Notes under the pieces: generated by a model
What the model was told of the DNA's origin: nothing
What the model saw: only the letters and a program-made list of their open reading frames with translations
Database searches by the model: none
NCBI GenBank assembly: GCA_946406115.1
Contig: OX291543.1
Coordinates: 30,778,815-30,842,814, forward strand
Source: Apoda limacodes
Lineage: Eukaryota > Arthropoda > Insecta > Lepidoptera > Limacodidae
Direction: 5' to 3'
Length of the DNA stretch: 64,000 nucleotides
Position numbers and translations under genes: made by a program
Shown: positions 10,395-21,125 of the stretch, piece by piece
Numbering within the stretch: position 1 is the stretch's first letter
Layout of the letters: each line of letters starts with the position of its first letter

Positions 10395-12019
10395 TAGAAC
10401 CTGACAACTTGTATATCAACAGTTGTCCCATTTTCTTACAAGAAACAACCTTTTAAATCCCTTACAATCTGGTTTCCGTCCCGGTCATAGTACGACTACT
10501 GCACTTGTCAAAATAACTGACGATATACGTTTTGGCACGGAAAATAGAGAGGTTACGGTTCTGACACTCTTAGCAACGCTTTTAACACCGTGGATTTGGA
10601 CATTCTGCTACTCATTCTTAGTTCTCTTAACATTTCTCCAATCGTTATCGATTGGTTTCATAGTTACTTGCGTGGACGCCGGCAGCACATAAAAGTCGAT
10701 GATACTCTACCTGACTGGTGCAACACAGCCGCTGGTGTTCCGCAAGGTGGCGTTTTGTCTCCTCTCCTGTTTGCTATTTTCATTCATTCTATAACATCTC
10801 AATTATCTTCTCTCTACCATCTCTATGCAGAAGATCTTCAGATTTACACATAAACACTCCTATTAGTGAACTGACAAACGCTATCTCAATAATTAATCGA
10901 GACCTTGATCAAATTGTGAAATGGGGTGAATCCTATGGCCTCATTGTTAATCCTTCGAAAACACAAGCAATCATCGTAGGCAGTTCTAGACTTATATCCA
11001 AGATTGACTGGAACGAACTCCGATTAGTAACTGTGAACGGAGTTTCTATCCCTTACAAAGATAAAGTTAAAAAACAGGGTATATTTATCGATCGAACACT
11101 ATCTTGTGGTTCGCCAATAAAGGAGGTTAGTAAGAAAATATTTGCTTCAGCTAAATCTTTAGGCAGATTGCGCAATTTTCTACCAATTCCCACTAAAATT
11201 GCTCTTGCGAAATCAATTCTTCTGCCTATTCCCGATTATGCTGATGCTAGTTATATTGACCTTACCGAGCTTAATAAACTTGAGCGACTTCAAAACTTCT
11301 GCATTAGACTCATATTTGGTCTAGTAAGTACGACCATATTTCCGAATTCAGATCAAAGCTAAAGTGGCTCCCAATTCGACTTCGCCGGGATGCTCATTTT
11401 CTCTTTCTTCTGTATAACGTCCTGTTGAATCTAAACACATCATTATACTTAAAGAAACGTTTTAATTTTATCGGAAATACTTCTCTTCGAGAGACTACAC
11501 GCTGGATGCTAAAAATTCCTTTGCATTCCTCACAATTGTATAATGATTCTTTCACTGTAAAGGCTGTTAGATTATGGAACGCTTTACCTTTAGAAATAAA
11601 AAGAGCAAAATCGAAGGCAACATTTAAAAATCTTATTATTGCTCATTACTTGAAGAACTAAAATAACATCACTACCTATATTTGTTTATATATATTAACT
11701 TAAACGTAATATATATTATAATTATGTATTTATATATGTACATCTATTTATGTATATTTATATATACATTATTCATATATGTTATTTATGTGTATTTATT
11801 TATTTTATATGTATTAGTGTATGATATATATATACTTCTTTATAACTGTATCGAAACACACCTACTATACTTTGTTCAACTTTACTATTACCTCTACCCA
11901 AATGTTGTCTGGAAGAGATCGCTTTAAAGCGATAACACCGTCTTTTGTTTTTCTCTATTGTAAATATGTTTTTTTTTAAAATTATTATGTTGATGCAATA
12001 AAGTATATTATTATTATTA
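10395..12019 (+). mobile_element. CR1/Jockey-superfamily LINE, ORF2 reverse transcriptase, broken
   Basis: Fragments in successive frames together cover the RT fingers to C-terminus: LLNPLQSGFRPGHSTTTALV (about 10444), a motif-A region (about 10570-10600), GVPQGGVLSPLLF (about 10734), the catalytic box as YAED instead of YADD (about 10825), a thumb (GLIVNPSKTQAIIVG), and the C-terminal VKAVRLWNALPLEIKRAKSK (about 11560). At least three frameshifts are present, so it is dead. The 3' UTR is extremely AT-rich (11680-11900) and the element ends in a short (ATT)n tail at about 12005-12019, typical of CR1-like elements rather than poly(A). It is 5'-truncated. Confidence 0.8.
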
Positions 12020-12059
12020 CCTCATGTCGCAATATACGTTAGTTGGTCGTATGTTTTCC

Positions 12060-12438
12060 GCACTTAGCCTCACAATTGGGTCAATGTACGTAAGTAATCA
12101 ATCTGGCCGTCGTTGGTATTTAGCTCTGTCCAGAAATAAGGAGGTGTCTGACGCTACTCAGTGCCTCACTCAAGGTTTCTAGACTATCCAGAAGCTCCAG
12201 AAGGGGACTGTCAGTAATCCAATCCATGCGCACGTATAGCGCAGAAGTTTGGTGGCCCCAAACTCAACTAAGTACTGTCAAGAATAAACTACAATGTCTA
12301 CACGTCTTGCCTGTCGGTGCAACCACAGGCTGTATGAAAACGACCCCCACGGCAGCACTAGAGGTCATACTTAATCTTAAACCCCTACATCTCGTCATAC
12401 AACGCCATACGACTGGAGAACTGTAGGGCTATGGAAAC
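12060..12438 (+). mobile_element. LINE ORF2 C-terminal fragment
   Basis: The frame at 12226-12426 reads AEVWWPQTQLSTVKNKL, then TPTAALEVILNLKPLHLVIQ, the region between reverse transcriptase and RNase H in I/R1-like non-LTR elements. Both ends are lost. The MITE at 12441 abuts it. Confidence 0.55.
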
Positions 12439-12628
12439 TAATGGGGTTAAAAATCCACAGATTACTTATTAGGTACCAATCGCAAGTGACGCCAAATTAG
12501 TTGGTAAAAGAAGCCTAGCGGATCATGTTGACAATGCTCACATAACCACTAGAGTTCTTTGACATACGAATTTGGCGCCACTTACGATTGGTACCTAATA
12601 AGTAATCTGTGGATTATTAACCCCATTA
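12439..12628. mobile_element. Fold-back MITE with 58-bp terminal inverted repeats and TA duplication
   Basis: The arms 12441-12498 and 12569-12626 are inverted copies (ATGGGGTTAA...GCGCCAAATT type) with about three mismatches, separated by about 70 bp. TA flanks both sides (12439-12440, 12627-12628), which suggests a Tc1/mariner-type transposase. There is no coding capacity. Confidence 0.75.
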
Positions 12629-13458
12629 AAAAATACTTTTAATTAAATCTTAATTGTCTATAAAATAGATTGAAATAATTAACATTGGTTTCGCCTTAAA
12701 TGTTTCGCTAAGTGGGCAACTTCCAATTCTTAGTCACAAAATATCAAAGTTGAACATTCTAGAGGTTCTGTATTGTCTTTTAATAAATTTATATCTTATG
12801 TATGTAAATATGATTAAATTCTTTTTTTTAATTGTATAAATAAAATTATGAATATGCTTTCTCAAATTAATATTTAACCGCATTTAGAAAAAAGTATGTT
12901 GAATGAACTGGGTCAAGGATTTGCTCTACAAGTTCGATTGGTTTACCTTATCGAATATTCTGAAAAAGTCCCTAAGCTCGTTCGTTTAAACGTAATACTT
13001 CCATTATTTATTATGTAGATTTAAGTCTTTGTCATATTTTCCCAAACGTAATTCACAATATTTTTGTAAATAAATGACACCTTAACACTTAACTATGAAA
13101 TACATTTTTCTACAGCACTTAGTCGGCTTACACACAGCGCCATCTGGTACCAAACTAAGCAAAGCTTCTCATATGTATGCCAGTACAACACTGTTATCAA
13201 GTTTAATAGCTTTAGTTCTTAAGATTAGGATTCCTATTTTTTTTACAACCCGCACACACACCGAGGGTTCCGTACTTGTCTGACTCGCTCTTAAACAGAT
13301 AACGCAACTGCAAGGTCACATTTAAAAAAAAATATCTTGTAGTAACTACGTTATTCATTGAAGCCTAATGTACAAAGTGCAAGCACCACATTTAAAATTA
13401 ATATCATTTTTTATAATATTTAATTTAATAATTAATACTTATATATCATCTTTTTCAG
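12629..13458. other. Remainder of gene A intron
   Basis: AT-rich. Apart from the dispersed phrase at 13129-13167 there is nothing I recognise. It ends in a polypyrimidine tract and acceptor, atctttttcag (13448-13458). Confidence 0.5.
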
Positions 13459-13798
13459 ACTTCCATGGATGGAAACCACCAATTCTATAAAAAGAGTTGT
13501 TTGCCTTTACAGAGTATTCAAAATATTATGCAGATGCCAGATATGTGTGGAAAATTGGAATTTAACTACTGCACCTATGATACTGAGTGACCTTTCAGAT
13601 AAACAAAAACGATATATCAGTATAGTGAATTTTATAGAAATAGAATACAATTTGTCTAAGAGGATTGCAGTAAAAACCTCTTTTGAAAAAATTTGTGATG
13701 GTCTAACTGTTTTTGAAAACATGCCTTATAGAATGCCATATGTTCGGATCCATTTGTTGTTTATAAGATTTATTGAATTATTTCGGACTATGCAGTAA
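13459..13798 (+). pseudogene. SMYD4-like gene A, last exon (post-SET)
   Basis: The acceptor TTTTTCAG|AC is followed by an open frame in the phase required by exon 1 (phase 2). The frame starts LPWMETTNSIKR, goes on to a post-SET Cys cluster (ILCRCQICVENWN), then a C-terminal helical tail, FEKICDGLTVFENMPY, shared with B and C. It is 340 nt long, exactly as in gene B. The exon itself is intact. It is called pseudogene only because exon 1 is frameshifted. Confidence 0.75.
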
Positions 13799-16700
13799 AA
13801 AATATTAATATGTACCTATGTATGTTTATAGCTAAGCAACGTTTTTAATTAAAAGCAAGAGTACAATTGTTTTTCCTATTTCATTCGTTTTTTATTAGTT
13901 ACCTTCCGTGAACTTATCGTCGGTTAAATCCGATCATTATCAAAAAAAAACGTTCTATTACTTACTTATATTTAATAATATTAAACTAAATACTTAATAT
14001 TTTAGATGCTAAAGTGAGTTAGTATATTTGTCTACCGTCACAATGGAGCATCAGTTGAACTGTCAGGGAAATTTAATTAGAGTCAGGGATAAAATTGCAT
14101 GACTAAACTAATGCCTAAAAATTGTATATATAATAAGTAACGTACCCAATAATTAATTGTGTGAATAAGTTTATGTACTGGACCCAGCATTACGGTAGTT
14201 GAAGACGGATTAGCTGGGCAATCCGCACCACGACAATCCAATACTAAAGACACAGGGGGTTTAGTTGCAATGATCAATAAAGACGAAGTTACTAAGGCAG
14301 AGATGATGTGGCGTTTACACAATGTTTCGAGTCACAGCTCACAGAGGAGCGCAGGACAAGCCGTGGATTTGTTTCCTCTAATGTTTACTAACTCCTTGAT
14401 TGCTAAAAAAATGCGATTGCAAAGGACAAAGTAGCAAACACTGTCGGATTCGGTTTGGCGCCATACTTTTTTTTGCCAACTGCCAGAAGCGTGTTTAAGT
14501 TGCGACGTAGTTACTATTGAGTTTAATGAGTCTCAACAAAGTTTCCCAGAAAGGACAAGTGGACGTCTTTGTTTGTTATTGGGATTCCGTAAAAGATCAA
14601 GTTAGAAGTAGGTACTATGGCTCGACTTTCTTAGGTTATGCAACCGCTGCTGATTTATTATAGGCTTTTCTTGCCACGCTGATGGCATTGCAACTTCTCA
14701 ATTATAGAAGAAAAACCCGCTCACACTTGACGTTTCAAGTAGAGCCTATGTACTACCAAAAACAAGCTATCAAACTATCTCTATGCTAAATTTCATCTTA
14801 TTCGGTCGGTGGTTTAAGCGTAAAGATATAACAGACAGACAATATTACTTCCGCATTTATAATATTAGTACCTATTGTATGAAATGACATAATATTAGAG
14901 TTTAATTTATTAATCGTTAGCTCTGAATTGCGTTTTAGAACTCAAAATATCTATTAAACTTACTTATCACTTACCGCCACTGACTAACTAAAACACTTTC
15001 AGATAGGTTTTTAAATATTATAATGTTTCGGCATTTTTGGCCTGTTTTATTTTATTTTTTCTTCTAAAAATAAAATAGGTAATATTGGATGACTGTATGT
15101 TGTTAAAATAAATAAAAATAATAAATGTTAACATAAGTAATGGAAAATTTAATACAGTAATATGGTGGCTTTACATATTAAGTAATTAATAATATTTTCA
15201 CTATAAGTAAACTAGATTGAAAAGTTATTTTTTTACAGCCAAGTTTTTACAGTCATAGAATTTATAAAGATATAATATTTGTTTTTAGTTTGAAATTTGC
15301 AATAGGAGGAATTGATGAAAAGAAACAAGCATAAAACTGCACTTTTAGTAGGGCGTACCAGTAGGTAGCTACTGGTATATTTCACAGGAAGATAAAATGA
15401 AGTAGGTAATACCAAAACCTTTTATTATTTAACAGTAAATAAAGAAACTTCTAAGAACCTTATTACGGTTAATTAAGGTTTTGCAGTTAAGCTGGCAGAT
15501 ATTGGTGATTAATTAATGAAAGATTTAAGACCAATCATTTAGAGACTGCTAATGGACGTGTATTAAGGTAGGGATATGCAATTAATGAGTAACATAATAA
15601 AAGACAAGACAAAGATAAAAAGTAAATAGTTTTTAAAAGACGGTCTAAAGAGGTAGGTTTAAATACAAACAAAAACTATCAAAGGAAAATATGAAAATGA
15701 ATTTGTAAAGTTTTAGTTTTTCCTAATTATAATTTAATTTTTTTGTTTGTGAATCTTGGATTGCTGAAACAAAGGTATGATTCTCACTTGTATATTTGCC
15801 ACAAACGGGTTCTTTGCAAGTAAATGTAAGATGTATATTTTTTTTTATTAACTTGAAGTTTATTCGTTCCTATACACTTTTCCCTCGAGCCCAATCTCAA
15901 CTTGCTTTTATAGTTCGTTAAACCATAAATACGTCATAATTGACGTTTCCAATATCCTCCCTCGGGACTCTATCACCATGCCAAATTTATTTCTGAAGAG
16001 GAAGCACAATTACTTTCGCATTTATATTTAAATTGTTTTGTCTACAAATATGTTTATAAAACTTTTTGCCCGGAAAAACGTATATTTGAGTTCATATTAC
16101 GTTTTCGTGACAATCCACATAGCCTATCTATATATATATATATAGCCAAAATCGGGACGTCTGGCAACGCTGCTATTTCTGCTTTAGGGGGATATTTTTA
16201 ACTCTTAGATTTGTTAGTTTGGATTCGAACTAATCAAATGGTTTGTAAGCCGTTTTTGTTAAAGAAAAATAGTTTTTTTTTTAATTTTAAGCTGCCCCAT
16301 TAAACAAATTTCACTCTTCAGTTTGTCCTTTAAGTTAATATTAAAGAAATTTAAAACTTTCTTTCATTTTTCTTCGAAACCTTATATTTAGTCAAGCGGT
16401 CGAATGATAAAAAAGAATAGATTAGAAACTACAATGGTTCGGTTTTAACCACATACCTACGGAATCCTAAAAACAAATGGTACTGTAACTACTATAGGCG
16501 TTCAAATTACATTTTAGCATTTGTCTACGTAGGTACTTATATACATAATATATACCTACCGCTTCAGGACCAACGGACGGATATTACGCAACTGGAGTGG
16601 CGTTTTGTTGACCGACATTATCCACATTATGCGTTCAATGTTAATAATCCAACCAAAGAGAATGAGCCAAGATTTTATATCTTTTTAACTTGGCTGGATT

Positions 16701-17185
16701 ATGACATTAAATGCATCAAAGCAGTGAACCAAAGATGCACATTTTCTCAAAGCGTTTCAACTAAAAGTTGTTAGGATTTAACATTTCTATCATACAATTT
16801 TCTTAAAAATGTTTTTGATTTTCTCTTTAAATTGGAAAAATAATATATTTTTTTTAAAACACAGATTAAATTTAAAAATTTACTGTCAAAGTTGGCATTT
16901 TCGCCTTCAGGACGCACTTAAACATCAAACCTATGGAGAACTATGAAAATTATTCAAATTATGAAAATAATTCTCTCCATCTTTGTTTTTGTAGGTAATT
17001 AAATTTTTAACCGGATTTAAAAAACGAGTTTATCAATTCAACCTGTATGTATGTAATATTGTTAGAATTACACAATATTCATATATTATTAATATGCCAA
17101 TATTAAAAATCTAAATTAATATATATATATATCGTTTATATTATCATATATTATAGCTTTGTGTGATGAGCTTTATGCTAGTTGA
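13799..17185. other. Intergenic, 3.4 kb, no gene seen
   Basis: AT-rich with short simple repeats: (TA)n at 16129-16143 and 17119-17133. Small frames at 14083-14322 (-) and 15233-15415 (-) have no domain or codon signal. Nothing else is recognised. Confidence 0.45.
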
Positions 17186-17995
17186 CGTTTAGTTTTTTTT
17201 GATGAACGAACGGCTAGAGAAAGCAACGCCCGCCGGACCTTCCGCTGTGTTATGGAGATTTACGGCATGGTCTTGCCGCACCAGGGTATAGTAGGTGGTA
17301 CAGCGCCTTTATTGTTCATATTCGAGTTTGAGGCAAAGAGACTGCCCAGTTGGTCAGCTTTCTCTTAAGCACTATGGGCCAAGTCAACATCGGTATACAA
17401 AAGTTCCTTTCGGCAGCTTTGGCAAGCGACCACAAAGCACGACTCCCAGAAGCATAGCTCCCAAGTCGCCCCTCTATTCTGCCGATGAATTGTAATTTTG
17501 CTCTGGCAGTTGCTTTCTTACTGAACCTCGAGGCAGCATTTAATTTGAGTTTTACCTCAGAAATATTCGGATCCTTATTATTTTAGCTTCTCTGCAAGCC
17601 CTATTCAACCACGGTCGTTTTTTGACGCCGGCAGCTACTCGCGGGCTAGGAATATGACATTCCAGGATTGCCTCAGTGACTGCGGCTGCGCAGAGGTCAG
17701 GATCTTCTGAGCTAAAGCAGATCTGCCTCCACGGGTACGATGCATAAAATTCTCGCAATCCATCCCAGTCTGCCGACTTATAATGCCACACACGACGCCA
17801 ATTACTTGGCCCAGATGGATCGGGTTGTGTGCATGACACTTGAGACCGAACGAGGCAGTCGTCTGAGGAGCCTAAAGGTGCATCCACTGAGATGGAATAT
17901 CAGTCCGGACGTGTAGTCAGCAGAAGGTCCAGTAAGGAGCTCGTATGGTCCTGTATATCTAGTATTTTCGTTGGAGAAAGTACTAGCTGAGAGTA
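17186..17995 (-). mobile_element. LINE fragment, endonuclease C-terminus to RT N-terminus (antisense)
   Basis: Read on the minus strand from 17995, successive frames give the end of an apurinic-type endonuclease (LLDLLLTTRP, then APLGSSDDCLVRSQV, the conserved SDH-like box as SDD), a linker (WRRVWHYKSADWDGLREFYA), then the region before RT fingers (LFASNSNMNNKGAVPPTIP). Several frameshifts and internal deletions are present. It lies upstream of gene B in opposite orientation. Confidence 0.65.
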
Positions 17996-18181
17996 CCATA
18001 GGTCAGAGCAAATTCATGAGCAGATATCCCTGCGTAGTTATTGATTCGAGAACTGAGCCTATCAAATGTGAACTTCTAAGAATATTAATAGTTATATTCA
18101 AAATTAACAATGAACATTCAAATTAAATCATTGTTTTTTTTAATCGAACAAAAATTAATTTCTTTTTTTTTTTATTTGCAG

Positions 18182-18198
18182 GATTAAGAGGAACAATC
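18182..18198 (+). promoter_or_regulatory. 5' UTR end and splice acceptor of gene B
   Basis: A long T-rich tract and ATTTGCAG end at 18181. The 17 nt that follow lead into ATG 18199. This implies at least one upstream non-coding exon, which I could not locate. Confidence 0.5.
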
Positions 18199-19559
18199 AT
18201 GTTCGATTATCTCACTAACACATTGTGTGCAACCGGCTTGAATAAAGACATATTGAAAGTCTTGAATCATGATGATATGTCTGAAATAGTATTAAAATGT
18301 TTAGATATGATGGACAAACTATCCATACATAAGGAATTTAAATGCGAACAGCGATCCAATTTATTACGCAAATATGGCAATGAAACATTTATGCAAAAAA
18401 TGTATAGTAATGCATTAAAACTATACAACCAAGCACTAGCAAAAGCACCAGTCTATTCCCGGGCGATGAAGCTTGCATATAGTAACAGATCAGCTCTCTT
18501 ACACAAAACTAAACGCTTTGATGCTGCTTTAAAAGATATAGAAAAGTGTTTTTCTTTGGGATGTCCGGATGACATTGCAGAAAAGTTACGCGAGAGAAAG
18601 CTGGATTGTCTTAATAGATTACAAAAAAAGAATGAAGAAGTTGATCAGTTTATAGAGACCTTTTTTAGATTTAATGTAGAACGCAATCCTGACATTCCAT
18701 GTGCCAGTTCAATGTTAGAAGTCAGCACTGATGAGCCATTTCCTAAAGTAGTGGCAGCAACAGATGTACAGACCGGAACAGTTTTAGCACTAGAGCCATC
18801 TTTTGTTAGTGCAATAGATGAAAAATTTACTTATGTATCATGTTATTATTGTCAAAAGGCTTCACTTAATTTGGAACCGTGTCTTCGTTGCAGCTATGCA
18901 TTGTTTTGTAGTGAGGAATGTCGTGTCAAATGTTCCAAGGACTACCACTCCGTTGAGTGTGAATTGACACCTATATTTCAAAAGTTTTTCGAAAATAATA
19001 ACTATGCTGTATTCATAAAAATAGTGATAAAAATTAAAAATAAATTTGATACCTGGGAAGAATTTATAATGGCTACCAATGATGTTGGTATGGGTGAAGA
19101 AAGAATTTGTGAAAGAATAAAAAAAAGTTCAATTAATGAATTGTATGATGTCAAGAATAAATATTCACCGATACTATGGTACAAAGAAATAAGAGAATTA
19201 GTTAATGTTGGTGTTATTTATAATTCTGCTATTAGTTTAGCACCAGTGCTTAATGATGTAATACGTAACTCAACTTTTTTTCCAAAAAAAGAGACTCTAA
19301 GACTTCGTGCTGTGCGTGCTGTGAGCAGATTGCTTATGTATTTTGCTGTATGTAATCCTAATATACTAGAACAGCAAGTTCCGGGAGATGAATTATTACT
19401 ATTAAATAACCGGCCTGGAATTGTTAGTGGGTATTACCCTCTTGCATGTAAATTGACAAGGTCTTGCAAACCCAATGTTAGCTTAGTACAATTAAATGGG
19501 AAGATAGCGTTTGTTGCAACACGCCCGATAAAAAAAGGAACTGAGTTGACCTACTGTTC
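18199..19559 (+). CDS. SMYD4-like protein B, exon 1 (TPR-MYND-SET)
   Basis: Open exon encoding about 453 residues. Residues 50-130 form TPR helices (ALKLYNQALAKAPVYSRAM, AYSNRSALLHKTKRFDAAL). Residues about 183-210 are the SET N-part (TGTVLALEPSFVS). Residues 215-254 form the MYND zinc finger (CYYC...C..C....FCSEEC...C...YHSVEC). The SET core ends in KKGTELTYC (445-453). Family members are lysine methyltransferase-like proteins in cytosol and nucleus. Here the SAM-contacting NHSC motif reads TRSC (420-423), so catalysis may be altered or lost. ATG 18199 is chosen by its splice-acceptor context and alignment to A. The donor TTC|gtaagt at 19559/19560 is phase 2, matching exon 2. With either exon-2 copy the protein is 566 residues. 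Confidence 0.88.
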
Positions 19560-19859
19560 GTAAGTTTTATTTTTACTTTTATAGGTTACATTTAAAAAAT
19601 ACAAATATATTAAAGCCATCAGAGAATCAAGCAGCTACCGTAGGAATCCTACGCTGGTAACCGAATTTAGGGCAAGCCCAAGGGGTAGCGCTACTGCTCA
19701 TCATCGCGGTCATCTTTTAGACTTTATAGCTAGATAGAACTCTGAAGGTACGGCTTTCGACTTGTTTTCATTCATGACCCTAGCTGAAGCTCTTAGATTT
19801 GTTTTTCCTTCTGGTCAGTTTTAAATTAAGTCTAAACTGTCATTTTGACTTCTGAGAAC
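19560..19859 (+). other. Start of gene B intron
   Basis: No coding sequence. It contains a Helitron-like phrase, 'gaatcctacgctggtaaccg', at about 19643. Confidence 0.45.
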
Positions 19860-20940
19860 TAAATCTCCTCTCTATGTTTTCTGGTGGTAAACTGTTGTCC
19901 GCACTGTCGACCTGTTGCCAGCTGTTGGATGAATGGCACCTTCCACCACCAATTCACCTGGACATACCTCGCTATCGTGAAGTTCCTGACGTAACAGCCA
20001 GCTCTCCCGATGTGTCTTAGTGCCACATTTTGGACTATTTAGATTTGTTTCCTATTGGAGGATGAAATTAGAGAATTCCATGCTGGGGATGCATACGTAG
20101 GCTTAGGCCTTACAAACATTTTGTAAATGCGGTATTTGGTCCTTAGCGGTAGCTTTAACGATAAGAGTGGCCGTAGTACCGCTCTAGTATTCGCTTTATT
20201 GATCACATGGTCCGTCATTTTATGCATTTTTAGCGGTCGGTCTATAACACATCCCAGATATTTGAGCTGGTTATGCCATTCTGTGGGTTGGCCCCTAAAG
20301 TTTGAGGTAGGAGGTAAGTTGGTTTTTTGTCTTGAGCATGGTCGCAATTTTGCCCACGGTTACTTCTATCCTCCATTTGTCCAGCCATGGTGGAAGAAGG
20401 TCCAGGAGCCTTTGCATTCTGGCTGCTGCGATGGTGGGCTTACGCGATGATGTCATGAAGGCGCTATCATCAGCGAATAACGCCAAGACAACGTCCTCCT
20501 GTCCCTCTTTCAGCCCCTAATCCTTTAGCTTGGGGATGATATTCGGGTATAACGCGTATAACAATGGGGACTGGCAACTTCTCTGCGGGACTTCAGCACT
20601 GAAAGGCTTTAAATGTAGAACTTACTATCAGTTAAAAAGGATGCAATTATTCTCCTTTAGCGTCTGGGTATTGCCGTGTCGAGGAGTTTATACAAAAAGC
20701 CCTCGTGCAATACCTGTTCAAAGGCCTTTTCGATATCTAGGACTACTTCGACCGTGTCCTTTGTTGGTTGTATTCTTTTTAGAAACAAACGTTCAAACAA
20801 TTTGCTATTTGAGATAGCAGGGTTATATGCCGGTAGCTGCCTGCTTTTCTTCTATCTTTCCTTGGTTTTGGGAGGACTATGACCTTCCCCACCTTCCACT
20901 TTGTAGGGAAATGCCGTGCCGTGCCGATATCGTGCGTAGG
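19860..20940 (-). mobile_element. Jockey-like LINE ORF2 fragment (antisense, in gene B intron)
   Basis: Read from 20940 downward: pre-fingers (VGKVIVLPKPRKDRRKAGSY), palm with LALFADDSAFMTSSRK (the catalytic FADD box at about 20470-20486), thumb (PWLDKWRIEV), then LKYLGCVIDRPLKMHKMTDH and RTKYRIYKMFVRPKPTYASP to a C-terminal remnant near 19890. It is interrupted by frameshifts and stops. A short piece at 20945-21033 (+), RYPTKELYAENSVLTVRQLF, is the C-terminus of another LINE. Confidence 0.75.
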
Positions 20941-21125
20941 ATCCCGTTAGTAAATTACAAACCATTTAGATATCCAACTAAAGAATTATATGCTGAAAAT
21001 TCCGTTTTAACTGTTAGACAACTGTTTGTATAGTGTACTATAATTGCCCAACACATGAACCCCGCAATACTCAAAACGAATTTAAGGCGCTCTGTCCTAG
21101 TCTTCAAAGTGCCTGCTTGTAGAAC

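Noticed and set aside
11682..11927. 81-codon Tyr/Ile-rich frame
   Set aside because: It is a translation of the (TA)-rich 3' UTR of the CR1-like LINE.
14083..14322. 79-codon minus-strand frame
   Set aside because: No motif, no codon signal, and no flanking splice or polyadenylation logic.
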